Assembly: GCF_001590965.1 (NCBI RefSeq)
Contig: NZ_BCTW01000010.1
Location: 62,001 to 126,000, forward strand
Direction: 5' to 3'
Source: Novosphingobium lentum NBRC 107847
GTDB taxonomy: Bacteria; Pseudomonadota; Alphaproteobacteria; Sphingomonadales; Sphingomonadaceae
Length of the DNA: 64,000 bases
Part shown: piece by piece, positions 8,898 through 15,893 of the stretch
Layout of the letters: each line of letters starts with the position of its first letter
Position numbering within the stretch: the first letter of the stretch is position 1
Position numbers and translations under genes: made by a program
Notes under the pieces: model-generated
Told to the model about the DNA's origin: nothing
Databases searched by the model: none
Seen by the model: only the letters and a program-made list of their open reading frames with translations

Positions 8898-10196
8898 TTG
8901 GTCGCGTTGCGCCTGCCGTCATTGCCGAAAGCGAACCGCAAGGCGGCGCTGGCCATTCTTTCCGCAAGCGCGGGCGCAGTCGCGCTGGCGCTGGCCGGGA
9001 TCGTCGGCGTGCCCGCGCTGCTCGCGCAGATCGAAGGCGATCGCGGCATCGCGCCGGTCGCCAGCAACGGCGATATCGAGATCACCGGGATCGAGGTGGA
9101 AACCACCGGCGACACCGCCGAGGAAGCCCGCCAGGAAGGCTGGAAGCAGGCCCAGCGCAAGGCGTGGGAAAAGCTGTGGGCCAATTCGGGCGGGGGCAAG
9201 GCACCCGCCGTCGCCGACGAAACGATCGCCTCGGTGGTCTCCGCCGTCGAAGTGGAGCGCGAGCAGCTTGGCCCGCATCGCTACATCGCCACGCTGACCG
9301 TGGTGTTCGACCGCGCACGCACCGGCGAACAGCTGGGCAACCAGGGCGCCGTCGCGCATTCGGCGCCGATGCTGGTGATCCCGGTGCTGTATGACGGCGG
9401 CGTCGCCTCGGTGTTCGAGACGCGCACCCCGTGGCAAAAGGCTTGGGCCGAGTTCCGCACCGGCGGCAGCGTGATCGACTATGTCCGCCCCAACGGCGGC
9501 AGCAGCGATTCGCTGCTACTCACCGCCGGGCAGCTCGACCGGCGCAGCCGCGCGTGGTGGCGGCTGGTGCTCGACGAATTCGGCGCGTCGGACGTGCTGA
9601 TGCCGATCGCCCGGCTCGACCGGCAGTGGCCCGGCGGTCCGGTGCACGGCACGTTCAGCGCGCGCTTCGGTCCGGACAACAAGTTCATCGGCAGCTTCAC
9701 GATGACCGCGCCGAACGAGGCGGCGGTGCCGGCGATGCTGTCGCAGGCGATCGCGCGGCTTGACGGACTGTATGGCGGCGCGCTGTCTGCGGGCCAGCTG
9801 GCGCCCGATCCCACGCTCAACCTGCAGCAGCAGGTCGACCAGAACCTGATCAACCAGATCCTCGATACCGAGGCCCCTGCCCCGCGTGCCACCGGCCCGG
9901 CTGCCGTCGCGACCGGTGCCACGCCCAGCGCGAGCGCGAGTGCCAGCGCGGCGCCCGCCAGTGCGACCTACACCGTCCAGTTCGCCACTCCCGATGCCGA
10001 TGCGGTCGACGCCGGCATGGCGGCGGTGCGCGGCGCGGCGGGCGTGCAGGGCGTATCGACCAGCAGCATCGCCATCGGCGGCACGTCGGTCATGCGCGTG
10101 ACTTATGCGGGCGATCTCGATGCGCTGGCCGCCGCCTTGCGGTCTGCCGGGTTCAAGGTCACGCAAGGGGCCGGTGCGCTCAGCATCCGCAAGTAG
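8898..10196 (+). CDS. DUF2066 domain protein, exported
   Basis: Roughly 430 residues: a hydrophobic signal (AALAILSASAGAVALALAG), then EARQEGWKQAQRKAWEKLW and RYIATLTVVFDRART, which resemble DUF2066 proteins of unknown function often found between purM and hdaA. An Ala/Ser-rich linker near residues 325-355 leads to a small C-terminal domain (YTVQFATPDADAVDAGMAAV) that looks like a heavy-metal-associated or ACT-like beta-alpha-beta fold. The start is uncertain. The strong GGGAGG ribosome site serves an ATG at 8882 in a different frame, while this frame offers only TTG codons at 8892, 8898, 8907 and 8922. I chose 8898 because AGAGGG lies 7 nt before it. Confidence 0.75.
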   Translation: MVALRLPSLPKANRKAALAILSASAGAVALALAGIVGVPALLAQIEGDRGIAPVASNGDIEITGIEVETTGDTAEEARQEGWKQAQRKAWEKLWANSGGGKAPAVADETIASVVSAVEVEREQLGPHRYIATLTVVFDRARTGEQLGNQGAVAHSAPMLVIPVLYDGGVASVFETRTPWQKAWAEFRTGGSVIDYVRPNGGSSDSLLLTAGQLDRRSRAWWRLVLDEFGASDVLMPIARLDRQWPGGPVHGTFSARFGPDNKFIGSFTMTAPNEAAVPAMLSQAIARLDGLYGGALSAGQLAPDPTLNLQQQVDQNLINQILDTEAPAPRATGPAAVATGATPSASASASAAPASATYTVQFATPDADAVDAGMAAVRGAAGVQGVSTSSIAIGGTSVMRVTYAGDLDALAAALRSAGFKVTQGAGALSIRK

Positions 10197-10199
10197 GCG

Positions 10200-10814
10200 A
10201 TGAGCCAGATTGCGCTGCCCCTGTCCGCCGGTTCCCCGGTGGCCGAGACGATCGTGGTCGGCCCGTCGCTGCAGCCGGTGCTCGACGGGCTGGCTTCGGC
10301 CGCCACCTGGCCGTTCCGCACCGCCGTGCTGGCCGGTCCGGCGCGATCGGGCAAAAGCCTCATCGCGCGGTGGTTCACCGCCTCCGGGCTGGGCGAGGCG
10401 ATCGACGACGCGCACCTGATCGACGAGGCGGAGCTGTTCCACCGCTGGAACCGCGCGCAGGCCGATGGCACCCCGCTGCTGCTGGTCAGCGGGCAGGCCC
10501 CCGGCGCGTGGCGGATCGCGCTGCCCGACCTGGCCTCGCGGCTGGGATCGGCGCTGCTGCTCGAGATCGGCGCGCCCGACGATGAACTGCTCGGCGGGCT
10601 GCTGGAAGCGCATGCGGCGCGGCGCGGGGTGACGCTGGGCGACGGCGCACTGGCCTACCTGATCCCCCGGATCGAGCGCAGTCACGCGGGAATCGAGGCG
10701 CTGGTCGCAACAATCGACAGGCTGAGCCTTGAGCGCAAGGCGCCCGTCACCATATCGCTGCTGCGCGATGCCTTGGCGGAGCGTGGCGGGGAATGGCAAC
10801 CGCGCCTGTTGTAG
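10200..10814 (+). CDS. hdaA: DnaA-homologous replication regulator HdaA
   Basis: A 204-residue DnaA-like AAA+ protein lacking the DNA-binding domain IV. With the beta clamp it promotes ATP hydrolysis by DnaA after initiation and so prevents re-initiation. Seen in the sequence: an N-terminal stretch (MSQIALPLS) that fits a clamp-binding QxxLPL motif, Walker A GPARSGKS, and a degenerate Walker B IDDAHLID. It starts 4 nt after the DUF2066 stop, so the two are almost certainly cotranscribed. The DUF2066-hdaA neighbourhood beside purM recurs in this class and supports the call. Confidence 0.88.
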   Translation: MSQIALPLSAGSPVAETIVVGPSLQPVLDGLASAATWPFRTAVLAGPARSGKSLIARWFTASGLGEAIDDAHLIDEAELFHRWNRAQADGTPLLLVSGQAPGAWRIALPDLASRLGSALLLEIGAPDDELLGGLLEAHAARRGVTLGDGALAYLIPRIERSHAGIEALVATIDRLSLERKAPVTISLLRDALAERGGEWQPRLL

Positions 10815-10822
10815 TATCGGTT

Positions 10823-10870
10823 CCAGCCTCGCGGCTGGGGGCGGTACGGAATCCCCCGCAAGGGGAAACA
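10823..10870. repeat. Short hairpin repeat downstream of hdaA
   Basis: CCAGCCTCGCGGCTGG at 10823-10838 is a hairpin followed by GGGCGGTAC and a second small hairpin, CCCCCGCAAGGGG. The first unit recurs as CCAGCCTCACGGCTGG at 13561 followed by AGGCGGCAC. The two copies therefore form a small repeat family. It lies in the 108-bp gap before cysE and has no T tract. Confidence 0.6.
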
Positions 10871-10922
10871 GACACGGGCAACACGCTTGCTTTGAACGAC
10901 GAAAAGTGGAAGGTTTGCAGGC

Positions 10923-11669
10923 ATGTTTGGCAAGCTGATCGGATATCTGGACTCGATCCGCGATCGCGATCCCGCGCCGCGCTCGCGCTGGGAAATCCTG
11001 CTGTATCCCGGCGTTCTGGCGGTGGGGCTGCACCGGGTCGCGCACTGGCTGTTTGACGGAAAGCTGTTTTTCCTCGCGCGGCTGGTCAACCATCTGGCGC
11101 GTTTTCTCACCGCGATCGACATCCATCCGGGTGCCAAAATCGGCAAACACCTGTTCATCGATCACGGCTTCACGGTGATCGGCGAGACGTGCGAGATCGG
11201 TGACAATGTCACGATCTACCAGTGCGTGACGCTGGGCGGCACCAACCCCACCAACGGCGTGCCGGGCAAGCGTCACCCGACGCTGCTCGACAATGTGATC
11301 GTCGGATCGGGCGCGCAGATCCTGGGGCCGATCATCGTCGGCCCCCGCGCGCGCGTCGGCGCCAACGCGGTGGTGACCGACGATGTGCCCGAAGGCGCGA
11401 CGATGGTGGGCCTGAAGGCACGCTCCACGCTGGTGCCCGCCGAAACGTGGCTCAAGGACTTCATCCCTTACGGCACCCCCTGCAAGGAACCGTGCGAGCC
11501 GATCGGCAGCGCGCGGGTCGACGATCTGGAGGGCGAAGTGGCCGATCTGCGCCGGCAGGTCGCCGCGCTGATCGCCGCGCAGGCACCGGTTTCGGCAACC
11601 CCGATCGCCGAACCGGTCCCGGCCAATGGCGATGACGGGCCGACGCCACGCAAGCGGGGACGCAACTGA
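10923..11669 (+). CDS. cysE: Serine O-acetyltransferase
   Basis: Makes O-acetylserine from serine and acetyl-CoA, the first step of cysteine synthesis. The 248-residue protein is the short, EpsC-like type. The N-terminal helices (MFGKLIGYLDSIRDRDPA) lead to IDIHPGAKIGKHLFIDHGFTVIGET with the catalytic His, then a left-handed beta-helix with YQCVTLGGTNPTNGVPGKRHPTL. The last ~65 residues hold a short coiled coil (DDLEGEVADLRRQVAALIAA) and a basic tail (PRKRGRN) not usual for the family. DUF2794 begins 3 nt after the stop. Confidence 0.92.
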   Translation: MFGKLIGYLDSIRDRDPAPRSRWEILLYPGVLAVGLHRVAHWLFDGKLFFLARLVNHLARFLTAIDIHPGAKIGKHLFIDHGFTVIGETCEIGDNVTIYQCVTLGGTNPTNGVPGKRHPTLLDNVIVGSGAQILGPIIVGPRARVGANAVVTDDVPEGATMVGLKARSTLVPAETWLKDFIPYGTPCKEPCEPIGSARVDDLEGEVADLRRQVAALIAAQAPVSATPIAEPVPANGDDGPTPRKRGRN

Positions 11670-11672
11670 CCC

Positions 11673-12065
11673 GTGCTGCGCGGATCCGAATTTGACGGCC
11701 CTGCGCAACCCGGCTCAGCCCCATCCGGTTCATCCCGCATCATCGCCTTCCCCCGCGCGCCGTTGCAGGTGGGGTTCGACCGGCCCGAACTGATGCGCAT
11801 CCTCGACTTGTATGGCCGCATGGTCGCCGCCGGGCAGTGGCGCGATTACGCGATGGATTTCGGCAAGGACGCTGCCAGTTTCTGCGCGTTCCGCCGCACC
11901 GCCGAACGCCCGTCTGCCCGCGTTGAAAAGCGCCCCGCGCTGCGCGGCAAGCAGGGCATCTGGGCGCTGTACGGCGAAGCGGGCCAGGTCCTGAAACGCG
12001 GCCACGAACTGGCCAGCGTGCTGTTCCCGCTGGAGCGCAAGCTGCTCAAGGTCGTGGACGGGTAA
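11673..12065 (+). CDS. DUF2794 domain protein
   Basis: A 130-residue cytosolic protein. The block VGFDRPELMRILDLYGRMVAAGQWRDYAMDFGKDAASFCAFRRTAERPSARVEKRP matches my memory of DUF2794, an alphaproteobacterial family without assigned function. The start is a GTG 3 nt after cysE; no internal ATG precedes the domain, so GTG at 11673 or a slightly later alternative codon must be used. It is cotranscribed with cysE and followed after 13 bp by the DUF427 gene. No catalytic motif is evident. Confidence 0.8.
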   Translation: MLRGSEFDGPAQPGSAPSGSSRIIAFPRAPLQVGFDRPELMRILDLYGRMVAAGQWRDYAMDFGKDAASFCAFRRTAERPSARVEKRPALRGKQGIWALYGEAGQVLKRGHELASVLFPLERKLLKVVDG

Positions 12066-12078
12066 CGAAAGAAACATC

Positions 12079-12360
12079 ATGGTCGAAGCACGATGGAATG
12101 GCACGCTGATCGCCAGCAGCGACGACACGGTCGTCGTCGAGGGCAATCACTATTTCCCGGCAGATGCGGTCAACGCCGCGCTGCTGCGCCCGAGCGCCAC
12201 GACGACGGTGTGCCCATGGAAAGGCACCGCGCACTATCACAGCCTCAATGTCGACGGCGCCGAGAACCGTGACGCCGCCTGGTACTATCCCGACCCCAAA
12301 CCCAAAGCCGAGGCGATCCGCGACCGCATCGCGTTCTGGAAAGGCGTTCAGGTCGGCTGA
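12079..12360 (+). CDS. DUF427 domain protein
   Basis: A 93-residue single-domain protein. DUF427 hallmarks are MVEARWNGTLIASSDDTVVVEGNHYFP, the highly conserved CPWKGTAHYHSL, and AAWYYPDPKPKAEAIRDRIAFWKGV. The family forms a compact beta-fold and has no settled biochemical role. Start ATG 12079 follows AACGAAAGAAAC. It closes the cysE-DUF2794-DUF427 run. Confidence 0.88.
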   Translation: MVEARWNGTLIASSDDTVVVEGNHYFPADAVNAALLRPSATTTVCPWKGTAHYHSLNVDGAENRDAAWYYPDPKPKAEAIRDRIAFWKGVQVG

Positions 12361-12433
12361 GGGGTAGGAGGCGATTAACCGCTTTAGGCAAAGCCCGATA
12401 GCAAGCGAACGAACGACATGGCATTGTCCAACG

Positions 12434-12874
12434 ATGTCGAACAATCCCGATCTCTGCTTTCTCGGCTTTTCGCTATGGATTGATCAACGGGAGTACCCTG
12501 CTGCGTCTGATTATTTTGACGGAAACTGGCTGACGGTCCGAGCCCGGATGGAAGCGAGCGGCGCATATGTCGAGTGTGGCGGACCTGTCTTGATGACCAC
12601 AGATATCAAGCAGTTTCGCGACGAACTGCTTGCAATGGTTGACACCTTGTCGGGTGAAGCCACGCTCAAGGGGTTAGAACCCGCGATAAGCGTTGTTTTG
12701 ACGATGCAGAGGTTGGGGCGCGTTGAAGGGCTCATTGAGCTGACGCCTGACCATCTCAACCAACATCATCGGTTTACCGTCGAGGCAGACCAGTCCTATC
12801 TTCCCGAGCTTGTCCGGTCCTGCGACGCGATGCTTGAACGATTTCCAATCGTTGACGCAACTGCGCGGGACTGA
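12434..12874 (+). CDS. Unknown protein, resembles WapI-type immunity proteins
   Basis: A 146-residue acidic cytosolic protein. The pattern YFDGNWLTVRARME, a middle helix QFRDELLAMVDTL, LEPAISVVLTMQRLGRVEGLIEL and a late HRFTVEADQSYLPELVRSCDAMLERFP resembles the WapI immunity family (polymorphic-toxin immunity), where a D-x-NW motif precedes beta strands. That link rests on my recall of the pattern and is tentative. Codon use is plainly less GC-rich than that of its neighbours, which suggests recent arrival. No toxin gene lies next to it. Confidence 0.55.
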   Translation: MSNNPDLCFLGFSLWIDQREYPAASDYFDGNWLTVRARMEASGAYVECGGPVLMTTDIKQFRDELLAMVDTLSGEATLKGLEPAISVVLTMQRLGRVEGLIELTPDHLNQHHRFTVEADQSYLPELVRSCDAMLERFPIVDATARD

Positions 12875-12949
12875 GCCGATCGCAGTTTGGGTGGATGCGG
12901 AAGCCGACGCGCGATGTCGGCAACCGGCACTCCCCTCCCCGCCCCAACG

Positions 12950-12980
12950 AAAAAGGCCGCCGGATCGCTCCGGCGGCCTT
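12950..12980 (-). terminator. Rho-independent terminator of ndk
   Basis: AAGGCCGCCGG at 12953-12963 pairs perfectly with CCGGCGGCCTT at 12970-12980 over a 6-nt loop. On the minus strand the stem is followed by a run of T (complement of A at 12950-12954), 32 bp past the ndk stop. A textbook intrinsic terminator. Confidence 0.9.
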
Positions 12981-13011
12981 CCTTTCAGGTTCAAGCTCGC
13001 GCGTGTGTCGG

Positions 13012-13434
13012 TTAGCCGACGATTTCTTCGGGCTTGAAGAAGTAAGCGATTTCGATGGCGGCGTTCTCGTCCGAATCCGAACCGTGGACCGTGTTGGCCT
13101 CGATCGATTCGGCCAGTTCCTTGCGGATCGTGCCGAGTTCGGCGTTGGCGGGGTTGGTGGCGCCCATGATGTCGCGGTTGCGCTGCATCGCGTTCTCGCC
13201 TTCCAGCACCTGCACCACGACCGGGCCGCTGATCATGAAGCTGACCAGCTCGCCGAAGAACGGGCGTTCCTTGTGCACGGCGTAAAAGCCTTCGGCCTGT
13301 TCGCGGCTCATGTGGATGCGCTTGGACGCGACCACGCGCAGGCCGGCTTCCTCGAGCATCTTGGTGACAGCGCCGGTCAGGTTGCGGCGGGTGGCATCGG
13401 GCTTGATGATCGAGAAGGTGCGGGTAACCGCCAT
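13012..13434 (-). CDS. ndk: Nucleoside diphosphate kinase
   Basis: Transfers the gamma phosphate of ATP to nucleoside diphosphates through a phosphohistidine, balancing NTP pools. The 140-residue length is standard. It shows the N-terminal [12 protein letters not shown], the active-site NTVHGSDS with catalytic His near residue 117, and [16 protein letters not shown]. Single-gene transcript closed by a strong terminator at 12950-12980. Confidence 0.97.
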   Translation of the reverse strand: MAVTRTFSIIKPDATRRNLTGAVTKMLEEAGLRVVASKRIHMSREQAEGFYAVHKERPFFGELVSFMISGPVVVQVLEGENAMQRNRDIMGATNPANAELGTIRKELAESIEANTVHGSDSDENAAIEIAYFFKPEEIVG

Positions 13435-13560
13435 GGGTTGTCTTCCTTGGGATAATGCGGGGGGATCTGCTGGGCGCGGCCCCTAGCGGGGAAATTGCTG
13501 CGCCGCAAGAGATGGGGGGATTTGGGGGTGCCCTGCCCGGTGCTGGCCGAGTCTGTTTAT

Positions 13561-13660
13561 CCAGCCTCACGGCTGGAGGCGGCACCGGCCCGCTCCCCCT
13601 GCCCGACCACCCGACAGTGTACCTTAGGGGTGGCCGGGCAGGGGGAGCGGGCCGGTGCCG
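13561..13660. repeat. Long perfect hairpin upstream of ndk
   Basis: After the small hairpin CCAGCCTCACGGCTGG (13561-13576), a 26-bp arm at 13580-13605 is perfectly inverted at 13635-13660. Pairing extends to 33 bp (13580-13612 with 13628-13660) with one mismatch and a ~15-nt loop. It lies between the starts of ndk and the ends of holC, which are on the same strand. It has no T tract. The remainder of the 13435-13727 gap shows no gene. Confidence 0.8.
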
Positions 13661-13727
13661 CGCGAGGAGACAGCTTGCTGGCTCCGGTCAACGCATTCTG
13701 ACTCGAAGGGACGCCGGGTCAACGCAC

Positions 13728-14165
13728 CTAAGGCCCCTCGATCCACCGTCCGCCGTCCTGTTTCCAATAGCGCCGCTCCACGCCCTCGCGCTTGCCCAGC
13801 GCGCTCCAGCAGGTGCGGGCCGCGTCGATGCGGTCGGGCGCGAACAGGAAGAACACGCGGGCAAAGCCATCGGCCGCGTCGCGCCACGCGCCGTCGGCCA
13901 GTGCGAGGAACTTGGCGCCGTTGGCAGGTTCGACCGCACCCGACAGCAGCACCGGCTGGCGCGCATCGTGCGCCCCGCCTGCGCTGCCATGCGCGAGGAA
14001 GCTGTCGGGCAGCTTCGCCCACAGCCCCTCGCTCACCCGCTTGAGCTGGTCGGGATCGTCCGACACCACCAGCAGCCGCTCGCCCGCGCCCAGCGTATTG
14101 CGCGCGATCAGCGGCAGCACGCCTTCCGCCGGATCGCGGGTCAGCTGGTAGAAATCGACGCGCAT
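13728..14165 (-). CDS. holC: DNA polymerase III subunit chi
   Basis: Chi subunit of the clamp-loader complex, linking it to single-strand-binding protein at the fork. The 145-residue product begins [34 protein letters not shown], the characteristic HolC start, with SDDPDQLKRVSEGLW and DSFLAHG following. I use the ATG at 14165 and not the longer open frame, because the ATG overlaps the stop of the DUF2256 gene (TGATG), which indicates translational coupling. Order pepA, DUF2256, holC on one strand is consistent with the frequent pepA-holC pairing in proteobacteria. Confidence 0.9.
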   Translation of the reverse strand: MRVDFYQLTRDPAEGVLPLIARNTLGAGERLLVVSDDPDQLKRVSEGLWAKLPDSFLAHGSAGGAHDARQPVLLSGAVEPANGAKFLALADGAWRDAADGFARVFFLFAPDRIDAARTCWSALGKREGVERRYWKQDGGRWIEGP

Positions 14166-14320
14166 CAGGCCTTGTCGCCCTTCCCCGATTTGCGGCAGCG
14201 GTCGGAACAATAACGCACGCTGTCCCAATCCCGCGCCCACTTCTTGCGCCAGCTGAACGGCAAGCCGCAGGCCGCGCAGGTCTTGCTCGGCAAGTCCGCC
14301 TTGCGCCGCATCCTGGGCAT
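14165..14320 (-). CDS. DUF2256 small zinc-ribbon protein
   Basis: A 51-residue basic protein too short for usual gene finders. Translation from the ATG at 14320 shows [19 protein letters not shown] and then [13 protein letters not shown]: two pairs of cysteines (C-x2-C and C-x3-C) spaced for one zinc ion. This is the exact layout of DUF2256. Its stop overlaps the holC start and it follows pepA by 19 bp, so it sits in the same transcript. Biochemical role is not established for the family. Confidence 0.85.
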   Translation of the reverse strand: MPRMRRKADLPSKTCAACGLPFSWRKKWARDWDSVRYCSDRCRKSGKGDKA

Positions 14321-14339
14321 CGCGCAGCGCTCGTCCGGA

Positions 14340-15794
14340 TCAGCCTTCCAGGTTGTCGCGCACGTAACGGTCGAGCAGGCGCACGCCGTAGCCGGTGGCG
14401 CCCTTGTCCCACGTGGCGCCGGGCTTGTCGGCCCAGACCATGCCCGCGATGTCGAGGTGCGCCCACTTCACGCCCTTGTCGATATAGCGCTGCAGGAACT
14501 GTGCGGCGGTGATCGACCCGGCATAGCGCGGGCCGACGTTCTTCATGTCGGCGATCGGCGAATCGATCAGCTTGTCGTATTCGGGGCCGAGCGGCATCCG
14601 CCACAGCCGGTCACCGCTGGCAGTGCCCGCCGCGACCAGCTGTTCGGCCAGCGCATCGTCATTGGCGAAAATGCCGCCGTGTTCGCTGCCCAGCGAAATG
14701 ATCATCGCCCCGGTCAGCGTGGCGAGGTCGACGATGGTGGCGGGCGCGTATTCCTGCTGCACCCAGGTCAGCGCGTCGCACAGCACCAGCCGCCCTTCGG
14801 CATCGGTGTTGATCACCTCGATCGTCTGGCCGGACATCGAGGTGACAACGTCGCCGGGGCGCTGCGCCGCGCCGTCGGGCATGTTCTCGACCAGCCCGCA
14901 CACGCCGATCACGTCGGCCTTGGCCTTGCGCGTGGCGAGCGTGAGCATCGCGCCCGCAACCGCCGCCGCGCCGCCCATGTCCCACTTCATGTCTTCCATG
15001 CCGGCGGCGGGCTTGATCGAAATGCCACCGGTGTCGAACGTCACGCCCTTGCCGACGAACGCGGTGGGTTTATCTGCGGTTGCGCCCTTCCAGCGCATCG
15101 CCAGCAGGCGCGGTTCGCGCACCGAACCCTGGTTCACGCCCAGCAGCGCGCCCATGCCCAGCGCGGTCATCGCCGCCTTGTCGAGCACGGTGAACTCCAC
15201 GCCCAGACTGCGCAGCCGGTCGCACCGCGCGACGAAGCTTTCGGGGAAAATGATATTGGCCGGCTCGGTCACCAGTTCGCGCGCGAACGCGACGCCATCG
15301 ACCACCGCGCGCTCACGCGCCCACGCCGCTTCGGTGCCTTCGGGCGCGGCAATCGCCACGATCTCGGTCAGGGAGGGCTTCTGCTCGTCCTTCAGCTTGG
15401 TGCGGTACACATCGTGGCGCCAGCCGCGCAGCACCGCGCCCAGCAGCACCCCGGCGGCTTCGTCGGCGGTGACGCCGCTGCCGGTGAAATCGATGCCCAG
15501 CGCGGTTTCGCCCGAGGTCAGGTACTTGGCGGTGAGCGCGGCGCCGGCGCGTTCGAGCGCGGCGCTGCGGCCCTTGGCGGCGGGATCGCCGAACCCGGCC
15601 AGCACGTTGCGGCGCAGCCCGCCGTCGCCGGTGGTGAAGCTTTCGAACACCTGGCCGCCCTTGCCGGTGAACCGCGCAGCGGTGGCAGCTTCGCGCAGCA
15701 GCGCATCGCCGCCGTCGGGCAGGCGATCCTGCGCCACGAGACGGGCCTGCAGGCGCGGGCTGGACTGGTCCGATTCACGGAAAATCACGTTCAT
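14340..15794 (-). CDS. pepA: Leucyl aminopeptidase, M17 family
   Basis: Cytosolic two-metal aminopeptidase that removes N-terminal residues from peptides. The 484-residue protein has an N-terminal macro-like regulatory domain and a C-terminal catalytic domain with [31 protein letters not shown] and the M17 signature NTDAEGRL; these supply the Lys, Asp and Glu metal ligands. It is divergent from lptD with a 99-bp gap holding both promoters. Confidence 0.96.
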   Translation of the reverse strand: MNVIFRESDQSSPRLQARLVAQDRLPDGGDALLREAATAARFTGKGGQVFESFTTGDGGLRRNVLAGFGDPAAKGRSAALERAGAALTAKYLTSGETALGIDFTGSGVTADEAAGVLLGAVLRGWRHDVYRTKLKDEQKPSLTEIVAIAAPEGTEAAWARERAVVDGVAFARELVTEPANIIFPESFVARCDRLRSLGVEFTVLDKAAMTALGMGALLGVNQGSVREPRLLAMRWKGATADKPTAFVGKGVTFDTGGISIKPAAGMEDMKWDMGGAAAVAGAMLTLATRKAKADVIGVCGLVENMPDGAAQRPGDVVTSMSGQTIEVINTDAEGRLVLCDALTWVQQEYAPATIVDLATLTGAMIISLGSEHGGIFANDDALAEQLVAAGTASGDRLWRMPLGPEYDKLIDSPIADMKNVGPRYAGSITAAQFLQRYIDKGVKWAHLDIAGMVWADKPGATWDKGATGYGVRLLDRYVRDNLEG

Positions 15795-15893
15795 TCAAGG
15801 CTCCTGTCGGAAGTCTGCCACACCCGGGCCAAGAAGCCCCGGCCGCGAAATTGTGGGTTTGCAGTTAGGCCCCGCCGGTGCGATAGGCAAGCC

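Noticed and set aside
8783..9394. 203-codon frame starting near the strong ribosome site
   Set aside because: After about 15 residues it turns into Arg/Gly/Ala shadow text of the DUF2066 gene. Only its start region is of interest, and is given as a finding.
9516..11708. 730-codon minus-strand frame
   Set aside because: Covers DUF2066, hdaA and cysE in antisense. Those three have clear motifs; this one has none.
14244..15893. Long N-terminal extension in frame with LptD
   Set aside because: Antisense to pepA and lacking any domain; the LptD signal peptide begins at 15894.
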